DNA of 46,134 nt, from the NCBI GenBank assembly GCA_902792435.1, contig CADAZN010000035.1, forward strand, positions 1 to 46,134. Reading direction: 5' to 3'. Positions within the stretch are counted from its first letter, which is position 1; every line of letters starts with the position of its first letter. The translations under genes were made by a program, and so were the position numbers. The DNA is from an uncultured Bacteroidales bacterium. GTDB lineage: Bacteria; Bacteroidota; Bacteroidia; Bacteroidales; Muribaculaceae. Below, piece by piece: positions 24,959-34,355 of the stretch. The notes under the pieces are model-generated. The model searched no databases and had not been told where the DNA came from. It was given only the letters and a program-made list of their open reading frames with translations.

Positions 24959-27900
24959 TTATTTTAAGTTTGTTTTCCAATAAATAACGGGCAGCATAGT
25001 GACCACCATAATCAGTGAGCCAATGCCACCAGCAAAGATAGTAACGCCCACAGGCATCCAGAACGACGACTGCGCTATAATCATGGGCACCACACCAACC
25101 GCCGTTGTGGCTGTGGTGAGGAAGATGGGAACCATGCGACGCTTGCCGGCATCGTAGGCCGCCTGCTTAACGGCTTCGTTGTAGGCTTTTCGGTCTTTCT
25201 TCCAGTCGCCATGCTCTGCCACATATTTCTTTATCAATTCGTTGGCATGCTCAAAGATTAGAATCTCGTTGCGCATTATAATACCCATGAGAGTAATCAA
25301 TCCAAAGATTGACGTCAATCCCAATGCTCGGTCCATCATGCCCAGGCCTATCAGGGCACCGGGCGTCATCAATCCCAAAGCGGCAAGACACACTATTGTG
25401 ATGCCAAATTTCTTGAAATTAAACAGCAGGAAGAAGAAAATGATAATCATGGCAATTGCTATACCCCAGAATATCTGTGGCAGAGCCTCGTTGCCATACT
25501 CAATCTCACCTCCCACCTCACAACGCACTCCTTGAGGGATAGGAATCTCTTCTTCCATGATTTTTGCAATATTTTTCTCGACTGGACCAGTGTACACGCC
25601 TTGCTTGAACTGCCCAGTCACGGTGATGCAACGCTCGCCGCCACGGTGCATTATGCGGCTCTCGCTCCACATGGGTGCCACCTGTGCCACTTGCCTGAGT
25701 GGAACGGTAGTGTTCTTGCCACCCGCATTTCCTGCCAAAACCGAATTGGTGGTTACCATGCCAATGTCACCAACGCTCGAGAACGACAATACAGCATCAT
25801 CCTTGACAACGATGGGCACATCATTGTTGCCTTCCCACACTTCTCCCACCTTGAGGTCACTTGTCATGGCGCCAAGGGTGAGTTGAGCGCCACTTCTTGT
25901 AACACCCAGCTGCGCCGAAGCCACTGGATCGAGCTGCACATTAACAATGGGATAGGGCTGGAAATAATCGGTGTGCACCCATTCCACCTCGGGCATCTCA
26001 CGCATGCGCTCCATCAGTCGTTCGGCCACCACATGCAACGAGTCGATATTGTCGCCATAGAAACGATATTCCAGCTCGTTGACCTCAAGATAGTCAAGAC
26101 GCTTGAATTTGACATAGGCATTGGGAAATGCTTCGCCAAACATTGGCTGATATTTGGCGAGCAACTCGAGCGTGGCCTTGTTTGACTTAGTGTTCACAAT
26201 AAACTGAGCATAATTCTTGCCAGCCATTTGGGGCGCATAAGCGTCCATAAATCGTGGAGAAGAGCACCCTATGAAGCTGGTGATTCCCACCACGTTGGCG
26301 TCTTTTTTCAGCTCTTGATAAACCGTGTTGGCAATTCGCTCAGTCTCGGCTAAGCCCTTGCCGTCGGGCAAGAAAATCTCCACGGCAAACTGGTCACGGT
26401 CGGCATAGGGGAAAAGGCGAATCTTGAGCGTGTTCACAATCAACGACGACAGCATAATCACCACAATGCCTGTCAATATCGTTATCCACGGATGCCTGAA
26501 GGTGAAGTCGAGCACATGGTTATAGGTGCGCTGCACTCCATTAGTAATAGCGTTTCCACCCGTTTTCACCTTGCCTGGCTTGATGATGCGCACTTCAAGC
26601 AACGGAATAATGGTCACCGCGATAAGCAGCGACACCATCAGGTTAATCGTGATAGTGATGGGGAAATCTTTCAGAGCATCATAGAAAGTTCCTTTCATCG
26701 TGATAAGGAAAGGATAGAAGATAATGCTAATGCACAAGGTCGCCAGCAACATGGGCAAGAAATACTGCTTTGCCGAGTCGATGGCTGCACGCTTGGGCTC
26801 ATAACCTTTGCCCAGATACTCCAGATATCCATCAATAACCACGATGCTATTGTCGACAATCATTCCAAGCACAACGATAAGTGCAGCCAGCGTCACAATG
26901 TTAAGCTCAATGCCGGCAAACCACATGATTGCCACCGAGACAAAGGTGCTCAAGGGTATGGTGATGGCAGCCACAATCGCCGAGCGAATGGGGAACAACA
27001 CCATCATCACCAAGATGATAATCAGCATCGACACGAGCAGGTCACGCAAGAAGTCGGTGACACTCACGCTCACCACCTTGGGCTTGTCGGCAATGCGAGT
27101 CACGTTGACATCGCTCGGAAGTTCGTTCTTCCGGTAATCATCAAGCACTTTCTCTACATCGCGGCCATATTGCAGCACATCGTTGCCAGGCGTCATCTCC
27201 ATCGACAAGAGCACGCATGGATGCCCGTCCTGCTCGATGCGGTCGGCCTGAGAATCATATTCCCTGGTCACTCGCGCAATATCCCTCACGCGCACCACCT
27301 TCCCCGAGTGAGGGTCGGAAAAGATGATTAGATTGGCTATTTCCTCTTCGCTGTTCTGCGTTGGTTCCACATGGATTGGCACTTGCTGGTCGGCATTGCT
27401 GATGCTACCGCTCATGGTGGTGATGCCTTGCGATTGCAACTCCGAGAGCAGCATTCTTTCACCAATACCATAAGCCTGAAGCCGTTGGCGGTCGATGTAG
27501 AGACTTATTTGCTCTTTGTGCTCGCCATAAATCTTCACGTTGGCCACCGATGGTATCCTGCGCAAGCGGTCGCTTATCTCATCGCTATATTGCTTCAGGT
27601 CGCGGTAGCTTCGCTCCTTGCTGTCGATAGCAATTAGCAACGTCGAGGTGTTTCCAAAGTCGTCGTTTACAACCAATGCCAGCACGCCCGAGGGCAGTTG
27701 GCTCTTGAAGGTGTTGAGGCCGTGCTTTATCTTGCTCCAAACCTCATCCTTATTGTTTACGTTGTCGTTCAACCTCACAAACGCAAAGCACATTCCATTT
27801 TGCGAGGTGGTCGATGTTTTTGCACGGTTCACTTCACCATAGGTGAACAGATACCGCTCCAAGGGGCGAGTTACTTGCTGCTCCACCTCCTCGGTAGTGG

Positions 27901-28072
27901 CTCCAGGATAGACAGCCACAACCACTCCCTGCCTGATAGTGACATGCGGAAACTCATCCTTAGGCATCACATACATGCCATAAATGCCCAGCACAAACAG
28001 GATTCCAATGATGAGCAGTGATATGGGGTAATGCTCAAGAGGCCACTTGAGCCAATTCATCTTCTTCTCCAT
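24959..28072 (-). CDS. RND-family efflux pump inner-membrane subunit (AcrB/HAE1-like)
   Basis: The 1037-residue protein has the RND layout: TM1, a large periplasmic porter domain (about 40-335), TM2-6, a second periplasmic domain and TM8-12. The proton-relay helix TM4 reads VLGMIVDNSIVVIDG, with D407 present but Asn at 408, where AcrB has a second Asp. The predicted function is proton-driven export of hydrophobic compounds through the adaptor (28076-29179) and TolC (23609-24949). The gaps are 3 and 9 bp, so the three genes form one operon. Confidence 0.94.
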   Translation of the reverse strand: MEKKMNWLKWPLEHYPISLLIIGILFVLGIYGMYVMPKDEFPHVTIRQGVVVAVYPGATTEEVEQQVTRPLERYLFTYGEVNRAKTSTTSQNGMCFAFVRLNDNVNNKDEVWSKIKHGLNTFKSQLPSGVLALVVNDDFGNTSTLLIAIDSKERSYRDLKQYSDEISDRLRRIPSVANVKIYGEHKEQISLYIDRQRLQAYGIGERMLLSELQSQGITTMSGSISNADQQVPIHVEPTQNSEEEIANLIIFSDPHSGKVVRVRDIARVTREYDSQADRIEQDGHPCVLLSMEMTPGNDVLQYGRDVEKVLDDYRKNELPSDVNVTRIADKPKVVSVSVTDFLRDLLVSMLIIILVMMVLFPIRSAIVAAITIPLSTFVSVAIMWFAGIELNIVTLAALIVVLGMIVDNSIVVIDGYLEYLGKGYEPKRAAIDSAKQYFLPMLLATLCISIIFYPFLITMKGTFYDALKDFPITITINLMVSLLIAVTIIPLLEVRIIKPGKVKTGGNAITNGVQRTYNHVLDFTFRHPWITILTGIVVIMLSSLIVNTLKIRLFPYADRDQFAVEIFLPDGKGLAETERIANTVYQELKKDANVVGITSFIGCSSPRFMDAYAPQMAGKNYAQFIVNTKSNKATLELLAKYQPMFGEAFPNAYVKFKRLDYLEVNELEYRFYGDNIDSLHVVAERLMERMREMPEVEWVHTDYFQPYPIVNVQLDPVASAQLGVTRSGAQLTLGAMTSDLKVGEVWEGNNDVPIVVKDDAVLSFSSVGDIGMVTTNSVLAGNAGGKNTTVPLRQVAQVAPMWSESRIMHRGGERCITVTGQFKQGVYTGPVEKNIAKIMEEEIPIPQGVRCEVGGEIEYGNEALPQIFWGIAIAMIIIFFFLLFNFKKFGITIVCLAALGLMTPGALIGLGMMDRALGLTSIFGLITLMGIIMRNEILIFEHANELIKKYVAEHGDWKKDRKAYNEAVKQAAYDAGKRRMVPIFLTTATTAVGVVPMIIAQSSFWMPVGVTIFAGGIGSLIMVVTMLPVIYWKTNLK

Positions 28073-28075
28073 AGC

Positions 28076-29179
28076 CTAATACACAACTTGTGAGCCCTCA
28101 CTCAATTTTTGACTGCCATTGGTCACCACTCGATCACCAATGCTAAGGCCGTCGACAATGGCAATGCGATTGCCTAAGGTCTGCCCTACGGTAACCACCG
28201 TGCGGTGAGCCTTGTTTTGTGCATCAACAACCCAAACGAAGTTGCTGCCATCGGGCTGTCGTTGCACGGCGTTGATGGGAACAAAAATGCTTGACGATGC
28301 CGCCGACTGAATGGTAGGGAACGACACCGACGCCACCATGCCTGGAAGCAAACGGTGACCAGGGTTAGCCACGTTGATGCGTATGTCGTAGGTGTGGGTT
28401 GCAACATCGGCCTGAACGCCTTTCTCGATGGCGCCTCCGCTCAGTGTTGAGTTGGCAGCCTCAACCACAATCGACGACGGGGTGCCAGGGCCAATGTTTT
28501 TAAGCTCGGTTTCAGGAATCGACACCTTAACTTTCACAGTTCCTATGTTGAGGATGCTAAGCACTGGCTGCGAAGGCATTGCCGTCTCGCCCACGTTAAG
28601 TTGCCTTTTACCAACCACACCGCTCACTGGTGCTATGAGCCTAGTGTCGGCAACACCTTTTTGCGCGATGGTTTTAGTCGCATGTGCCGACGTCACGTTG
28701 GCGCGGGCAGTGTTTAATGCTGTTTCGGCCTGACGCAGGTTAGTTTCCATCTCAACCCATTTAACTTCGGGAATGGAGCCATTTTCATGAAGAATCTTCA
28801 TTCGGTCATAGGCATCCTTGGCTTGAGCATATTTGTTCTCGGCCTGCTTGACCATATCCTCGGCCTGCACATTCGACACCTCGGCAATCTCTACTGTGCT
28901 GGTTGGCGTTGTCGCGTCAATCTCGGCAAGCAGCTGGCCTTGAGTGACAGTCTGCCCTTCGGCCACCAGCATTCTCTTTATCACTCCCATCGAAGTGAAG
29001 CTCACTGCAGTTGCCTCGCTTTCCTCAACCACTCCCACATAGGACATCCCATTGCCGCCGGCACCAAACCTGGCGGCCTCGGTCTCAACCCTAATAGGAT
29101 ATTTCTCAACCTTTTCTTCTTTCTGTTTGCATCCTGCTATCAGTGAAGCAACCAAAAGAATAAATATTACTTTCTTCAT
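28076..29179 (-). CDS. RND efflux periplasmic adaptor (membrane fusion protein), lipoprotein
   Basis: The 367-residue protein starts MKKVIFILLVASLIAGCKQK, a lipoprotein signal peptide with Cys17 as lipid site. It has the HlyD/AcrA arrangement: a lipoyl half-motif (LVAEGQTVTQGQLLAEID), a coiled-coil hairpin (about 100-170), and the second lipoyl half (RLIAPVSGVVGKRQLNVGE). A beta-barrel and a C-terminal domain (VVTVGQTLGNRIAIVDGLSIGDRVVTNG) follow. It is the first gene of the pump operon and joins the RND pump to TolC. Divergent from the AraC-type regulator at 29355, which is its likely controller. Confidence 0.94.
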   Translation of the reverse strand: MKKVIFILLVASLIAGCKQKEEKVEKYPIRVETEAARFGAGGNGMSYVGVVEESEATAVSFTSMGVIKRMLVAEGQTVTQGQLLAEIDATTPTSTVEIAEVSNVQAEDMVKQAENKYAQAKDAYDRMKILHENGSIPEVKWVEMETNLRQAETALNTARANVTSAHATKTIAQKGVADTRLIAPVSGVVGKRQLNVGETAMPSQPVLSILNIGTVKVKVSIPETELKNIGPGTPSSIVVEAANSTLSGGAIEKGVQADVATHTYDIRINVANPGHRLLPGMVASVSFPTIQSAASSSIFVPINAVQRQPDGSNFVWVVDAQNKAHRTVVTVGQTLGNRIAIVDGLSIGDRVVTNGSQKLSEGSQVVY

Positions 29180-29201
29180 AGAGCTCTATTGATTTTTATT
29201 A

Positions 29202-29209
29202 CAAAAGTA
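29202..29209 (-). promoter_or_regulatory. Candidate -7 box of the efflux operon
   Basis: TACTTTTG on the minus strand (29209-29202) matches TAnnTTTG. The nearest TTTG upstream (29229-29226) is only 16 bp away, shorter than usual, so this promoter may need an activator. Confidence 0.45.
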
Positions 29210-29249
29210 GTAATATATTAACAATCAAAACATCCCAAAACACCCACAC

Positions 29250-29308
29250 AATGTTTTATTTTTCTTGTTGGTTAAAAATAAAACAAAAAAACTAACAAAT
29301 AAAACATT
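29250..29308. promoter_or_regulatory. Inverted repeat between the efflux operon and its AraC regulator
   Basis: AATGTTTTATT (29250-29260) is repeated as a perfect inverted copy AATAAAACATT (29298-29308). Inside these are TTGTTGGTT and AACTAACAA, which again pair with one mismatch. The composite dyad lies in the divergent promoter region and is a good candidate operator for the adjacent AraC-type protein. Confidence 0.55.
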
Positions 29309-29327
29309 CTATAACACCCTATTTTAT

Positions 29328-29335
29328 TAATTTTG
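29328..29335 (+). promoter_or_regulatory. Candidate -7 box of the AraC regulator gene
   Basis: TAATTTTG matches TAnnTTTG, 20 bp before the ATG at 29355. No correctly spaced TTTG was found. The right arm of the inverted repeat (29298-29308) lies about where a -33 element would be. Confidence 0.45.
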
Positions 29336-29354
29336 CCAAATAAATCAGGACATC

Positions 29355-30233
29355 ATGAATCGCAAAGAAGAAATAACACTGCAATCTCTTGCCGAAAAAG
29401 AGGAAGTAAAAATAGGATATTCCGACAAGGACATCATTGTTGTTGACAGCATTCAAAAGTTTGCCGAAATCAACGCTGCCCACATCGCCATGAATGTGAT
29501 AATGATTTGCACCAATGGTCGCATTCTGGCTCACATGAACGGCAGGCCTGTAGAGTTGAAAAAGAACCAAGTAGCCATTGTACCACAAAATGTGGTGGTT
29601 ACCAACATCATGATCAGCCCTGATTTCAACCTTAAAGCCATGTTTCTTAACAACAGCATCTTGCAAAGTGCGCTACACGACAAGATGGTCATTTGGAACG
29701 ACATCATGTACGTTCAGCACAATCATGTCATCACTCTCAAAAGCGAGTACCTGCTAATCTTCTCGCAGTTCTATGACATGCTCAACATGGTTATTGAATA
29801 TAGCCATGAAAATCCCTTCAGGAATGAAATTATACATTCCATTCTCAATGCTGCGATTCTTGCTGTGTGTGGCGAATTGAAGCAAATGTTGCCGCCGAGC
29901 GATGAAAAGCACCTGCGACCAAGCACTCACTTTCAACGTTTCATCAAGCTACTTCACAACAGCGAGATTAAATATCGCCCAGTGGAGTACTATGCCAGCG
30001 AACTGTGCATCTCGCCCAAGCACCTGACGGCCATCTGCAAGAAATATTCAGGCAAGACTGCAAATGACTGGATTAGGGAGCAAGTTCTTGAGGACATCAA
30101 ATATTACTTGAAAAATACCGACTTGAGCATCAAGCAAGTGTGCGACCGAGTGGGATTCTCCAACACATCATTCTTTGGCAAATACGTCAAGCAACACCTA
30201 GGCATGACTCCCGTAGAGTTCCGCAAAAACTGA
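29355..30233 (+). CDS. AraC-family transcriptional regulator
   Basis: The 292-residue protein has an N-terminal cupin-like sensing domain (about 20-170, with the strand NVIMICTNGRILAHMNGRPVELKKNQVAIVP-type pattern). The C-terminal AraC DNA-binding domain (about 212-292) has a first helix-turn-helix YYASELCISPKHLTAICKKY. The second is IKQVCDRVGFSNTSFFGKYVKQ followed by GMTPVEFRK. It is transcribed divergently from the RND operon with a composite inverted repeat between them, so it probably regulates that operon and itself. Confidence 0.92.
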   Translation: MNRKEEITLQSLAEKEEVKIGYSDKDIIVVDSIQKFAEINAAHIAMNVIMICTNGRILAHMNGRPVELKKNQVAIVPQNVVVTNIMISPDFNLKAMFLNNSILQSALHDKMVIWNDIMYVQHNHVITLKSEYLLIFSQFYDMLNMVIEYSHENPFRNEIIHSILNAAILAVCGELKQMLPPSDEKHLRPSTHFQRFIKLLHNSEIKYRPVEYYASELCISPKHLTAICKKYSGKTANDWIREQVLEDIKYYLKNTDLSIKQVCDRVGFSNTSFFGKYVKQHLGMTPVEFRKN

Positions 30234-30344
30234 GCCACCCTCTCGCATCATTAAAGTATTTAGTTTTTTCTTAATTAATTGCATTTTTAAATAAACTACT
30301 TGTGTCTCATTTGTAGGATTATTTAGGCTATTTGTCTATAATAT

Positions 30345-30375
30345 TTTGTTCAATTAACTAATTATAGTATATTTG
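30345..30375 (+). promoter_or_regulatory. Promoter of the C10 protease gene
   Basis: TTTG at 30345-30348 and TATATTTG at 30368-30375 are separated by 19 bp, an excellent fit to the Bacteroidetes consensus. The start codon is about 68 bp downstream. Confidence 0.75.
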
Positions 30376-30442
30376 CCAACTTTTAAAAACACCAAACTTA
30401 CTTGATAAACAACTATTTTAAACCTTTTAACCCGAATTTTTT

Positions 30443-33400
30443 ATGGCAAAAAACAGATTTTTTGGTCTGCTTATGCTCCTCTTGGGCATTGGATTGCTTG
30501 CGCAAGCTGCTCCAATCTCTCAGGATCAAGCACGCAAGGAGGCCTTGAGCTTCCTGCTCAACAAGCAGATTTCTAACCGAAGCCTGAAACCTGTTGCCCT
30601 TAGCAACAGAATGCTGAAGGCTGGCAACCAAGCTGCTTTCTACATCTTCAACGTTGGCAACAACCAGGGTTTCATCATCGTCTCAGGCGACGACCGCATC
30701 AATCCCATCTTGGGCTATAGCGACGAAGGTTACTTCGACGAGGCTAAGGCCCCTGAAAATATGAAGAATATGCTCGACGAGTATGCACATCAAATCTCGA
30801 TGCTCGACGAAGTTTCAAACGTCAAAGGCGCCATCGCTGCTGCAAAGAATGTAGTTGACACCCGCAACTCTATAGCTCCACTGCTCACCACCAAGTGGGA
30901 CCAGGCACGCCCCTACTGGAACAAGTGTCCACAGGTCCAGAACGAGGACGGCGAATATGAGCCCTCCTACACTGGCTGCGTGGCAACCGCCATGTCGCAG
31001 ATAATGAAATACTACAATTATCCCGCACAGACCACTCAGGTGATTCCTAGCTATCAGTATGGTTACGGCACAGGAAACATGGGAGAATACATCACCCAAT
31101 ACACCGAGGACCTGCCCGTCACCACATTTGACTGGGCACATATGCTCGATAGCTACAACGGCAGCGAGGACCAGGTTTATACCGACGCTGTGGCAACTCT
31201 CATGCTCTATGTGGGACATGCAGCTCACATGACCTATGCTCTCACTGCCTCGGGCACTACCGACCCCTATATCCCCAAAGCTTTCACCAACTACTTTGAC
31301 TACAACGCACAGCTCGTTTATCGCAGCGACTATGACCAGCAGGCGTGGGAAGACATGGTTTATCAGGAACTCGTTGCCGGCCGTCCCATGGTTTACAACG
31401 GTCGTGCAGGCAGCGGTGGCGGACACTCTTTTGTGTGCGACGGCTATGAGATGGGCGATTATTACCACATCAACTGGGGCTGGGGAGGCCTGGGCAACGG
31501 ATACTTCCAGCTGGCAATCATGAATCCACATGCTGCCGGCATCGGTGCCTCTAGTAGCGCCGAGGGCTACAACATCGACCAGACAGCTGTCATTGGCATC
31601 ACTCCTGGCTATTCAGGACAAGGCCAAGTGAATCATGTGCTCACCGTCTACAACATGTATTACTCAGGCAACCGTGAGTTGGAACGTGGCAGCAATGGAT
31701 TCTCGCTCTACAAGCGTCGCCAGGTGGTTGTAACTGCCGAAGACCATATTGATGATGGTACTAAGTATGCTCGCGGCATCGCACTCTACGACAGCAACAA
31801 CAATTTCGTTGAGATGATTGCAAGCATGACTTACTATTCAAGCGCTATCTCGGTTACCGACAAGTGGCCCGACAGCAACAGCTCTGAGTATTACTACTTT
31901 GGAAAGAACATCTCTAACGGCACCTATAAAATTGTGCCTGTGTAGCGGCAACACAGCAACACTGGTTGACCATCCACTCAACGACCTCACTGCCCCCAAC
32001 TTTGAGTTCACTGGCGACCACAAGGTGGGCTCGGCTGAGCAATGCCATGTCACTGTGCAAAACAACAGCGACGACCGCTTCTCGGGTAAGCTCTTCCTCT
32101 ATGTAAGCAACGAGCAGATTGACGAGTACGGCGAATACACCACAGTGGTCGAGGCCGAGATTCCTGCCCATGGCAGCAAAGTTGTGACCTTCAACTTCAC
32201 ACCACAAAACTGGGCGGCAGCAAGATTCCAGGCACCGGCAGCGTTACCATAGCAGCAGCTCCAGCTGTTGTGCCCATGAACCTCTCGGTGGTTATCGAGG
32301 CTACAAACGCTATCGACGGTGTAATCTACGACACTCACGCTCGCTTCAAGGTAGATGTTACCAACAACGCCGATGGCGAGTTCAACCGCTACTTGCTCGC
32401 TCCATTGTTCATCGTGGAGAACGGCTCGGGCACGATGGTGACTTACCAGCAGACCACTCTGCGCATTCCCGCTCATGAGACAGTAACCCTGTACTACGAC
32501 TTCGACAACCTCGCTTACGGCTCGACCTATGCTCTCAACATCTACGGCCGCAACGAGAATGAGCAGACGGTGAACCTCGTGGAGCCCGGACATTCGGTTT
32601 ACTATCAGGTGCAACGCGGTCTCGTGACTTGGGACGGCAACAGCATGGTGGGCAACAGCGGTCCTGCAAGCGGCAACATCACCATTCCTGCCAACGCTCT
32701 CGCAGCTCGCCTCGAGGGCCTCAATATCACTAGCGTGACTCCAAGCGGCAACCCCAACACCATCTACTTCATTGGCGAGAACGAGGCAGTTCCCGCAGGT
32801 CTTGAGGAGCTGAACGTGGTTAAGGGCAACGTGGCTCAGAACATCGCCCTCAAGGACGGCTATGGCTACTTCATCCCACAGAGCTTAACCGCTCAGCACA
32901 TCAGCTACGAGCGCACCTTCACCAAGGCCCGCCAGAATGGTGTCGCCGAGAACTGGAGCACCATCGTGCTGCCATTCACTCCTGCAACTTGCTCAGCAAC
33001 CAACGGCCTGTGGATTGAGCGCTTCGCTCAAGAGGAAGACGGTGAGGTGAAATTTGCCGAGGTGCAGAACATCGAGGCCAACGTACCTTACATCATCTCT
33101 ATCGACAAGGCTGCTGGCCTCGTCAACACTCCCATCACCTGGAGCGCAAATGATGCTCTGCTCAAGGCCGAGCCCATCGCCTATACCAGCGGCGAACTGT
33201 ACTTGATGGCTGGCACATTTGTTCAGCAGAGCCTCAGCGACATCTACAATGTGAATGCTGCTGGCTCAGTGGCACAGTGGGGCAACGGCACTGTGGCTCC
33301 ATTCCGTGCTTACTTCAAGGAAATTGTCGCTCTCGACAGCCATGCTAGCATCCTGCTCCCTGGCGAGGCTGGACAGCAGCAAGCCGTTCCTGGCGACGTC

Positions 33401-33559
33401 AATGGTGATGGCGACGTCAACAGTGTTGACATCACCCTCCTCTACAACTATTTGCTCGATGGCGACATGAATGGCATTGTCAACGGTGACCAGGATGGCG
33501 ACGGCTACATCACTACCGTCGACATCACTTTCGTCTACAACGTGCTTCTGGGCAATTAA
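30443..33559 (+). pseudogene. Secreted C10-family (streptopain-like) cysteine protease with dockerin, split by two frameshifts
   Basis: The N-terminal frame (30443-31945) has a signal peptide (about 1-21) and a SpeB-type propeptide (ISQDQARKEALSFLLNKQ). The catalytic domain has Cys179 in SYTGCVATAMSQ and His328 in GSGGGHSFVCDGY, then the NWGWGG motif. That frame stops at 31945. The coding sequence continues in the +1 frame from about 31942 to about 32220, then returns to the original frame and runs to 33559. The last part ends in a dockerin type I pair (GDVNGDGDVNSVDITLLYNYL, about 33394-33559). A one-base insertion near 31942 and a one-base loss near 32218 explain both shifts. With both repaired the product is about 1038 residues. 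The short form would retain the full catalytic domain but lose the dockerin. Confidence 0.8.
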
Positions 33560-33584
33560 TTTGCACAAATAATACACACATTTC

Positions 33585-33615
33585 AAGGTGCCTCAACGCT
33601 GGGGCACCTTTTTTC
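33585..33615 (+). terminator. Terminator of the C10 protease gene
   Basis: Stem AAGGTGCC (33585-33592) pairs with GGCACCTT (33603-33610), followed by a T-run. Confidence 0.88.
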
Positions 33616-33635
33616 CACTTTTTAAGGACTAATGT

Positions 33636-33667
33636 TTTGCGATTTTACCAGAAAGTTTGTATTTTTG
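33636..33667 (+). promoter_or_regulatory. Promoter of the small peptide/lipoprotein unit
   Basis: TTTG (33636-33639) and TATTTTTG (33660-33667) are separated by 20 bp. A second TATTTTTG at 33690-33697 gives another possible start. Confidence 0.6.
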
Positions 33668-33757
33668 CTGAGAAAGATTGACGATAAATTATTTTTGTTT
33701 TCCCTAAAACGCAATTTATTGGAAATCTCGTAACAATGAAATAGCAAAATATGACTT

Positions 33758-33874
33758 ATGAAAAAGTTCTTTAAATCCCTTATTAACGGAGCCATTTGGA
33801 TTATAATCCTGTGCTGGTTGGCAATGATGTTTCTTGTCGGACTTTGCAACCGGGGCTTAGGGCACCATTATTAA
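33758..33874 (+). CDS. 38-residue single-helix membrane peptide
   Basis: This is a short open frame with a clear ATG, starting MKKFFKSLINGAIWIIILCW. A basic amphipathic start is followed by one hydrophobic helix (about 11-30), then NRGLGHHY at the C-terminus. A good promoter lies upstream and a small lipoprotein gene follows after 73 bp. The length and composition are like small membrane regulators or type I toxin peptides. No family recognised, and coding status needs transcript or ribosome evidence. Confidence 0.45.
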   Translation: MKKFFKSLINGAIWIIILCWLAMMFLVGLCNRGLGHHY

Positions 33875-33947
33875 CACTTTGTTTAAGTGGACTTCGGTCT
33901 ACACTCTCTCCTTTATATAAAGTACTTGAAAAAAAATCTCCACCACA

Positions 33948-34250
33948 ATGAGCACATTACCTTTTAATATCAAGAAATGGACAGTGAGATGCCTGCTGGC
34001 TATTGGAGCCCTGCTTGGCTTCTCATCATGTTTCCACACAAAGAGCACCAGTTCGGCTGAGTGTGTATATGGCCCGCCCGAAATGTTTGAACAAAGTTCG
34101 GAGCCCATTGATTCTCCACAAAACAATGTGGAACCTGTAGATTCTCCAAAATTGAATGGTCAAGAAGTGGAACCAGTGAAAGTGGTCTATGGTCCACGCC
34201 CCTATTTCGACAAAGATGCGAAACCCGCAAAAAACGACTCTGCTAATTGA
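33948..34250 (+). CDS. Small lipoprotein with repeated VYGP motifs
   Basis: The 100-residue protein has a lipoprotein signal peptide (RCLLAIGALLGFSSC, Cys at about 28). The mature part is Pro/Glu/Ser-rich, with two related motifs, ECVYGPPEMFE and VVYGPRPYFD, separated by a linker with repeated EPxDSP. The N-terminus (KKWTVRCLLAIGALLGFSSC) is reminiscent of small Bacteroidales lipoproteins that accompany radical-SAM enzymes, but no such enzyme is in the window, so this is only a resemblance. Function unknown. Confidence 0.7.
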   Translation: MSTLPFNIKKWTVRCLLAIGALLGFSSCFHTKSTSSAECVYGPPEMFEQSSEPIDSPQNNVEPVDSPKLNGQEVEPVKVVYGPRPYFDKDAKPAKNDSAN

Positions 34251-34272
34251 GAGTATGGATAGTGTGAAACGC

Positions 34273-34311
34273 AAAAAAGTGCCGCTGGCTCATCACGAGC
34301 TCGCGGCACTT
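34273..34311 (-). terminator. Terminator of the capsid-like gene
   Basis: Stem AAGTGCCGC (34277-34285) pairs with GCGGCACTT (34303-34311), with an inner GAGCTC. Read on the minus strand it is followed by a U-run (34278-34273), so it terminates the minus-strand unit ending at 34356. It may also stop the plus-strand lipoprotein transcript. Confidence 0.75.
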
Positions 34312-34355
34312 CACTATAAACAAAACAAGAAGGATAATTATTACTATGAAGAAAA

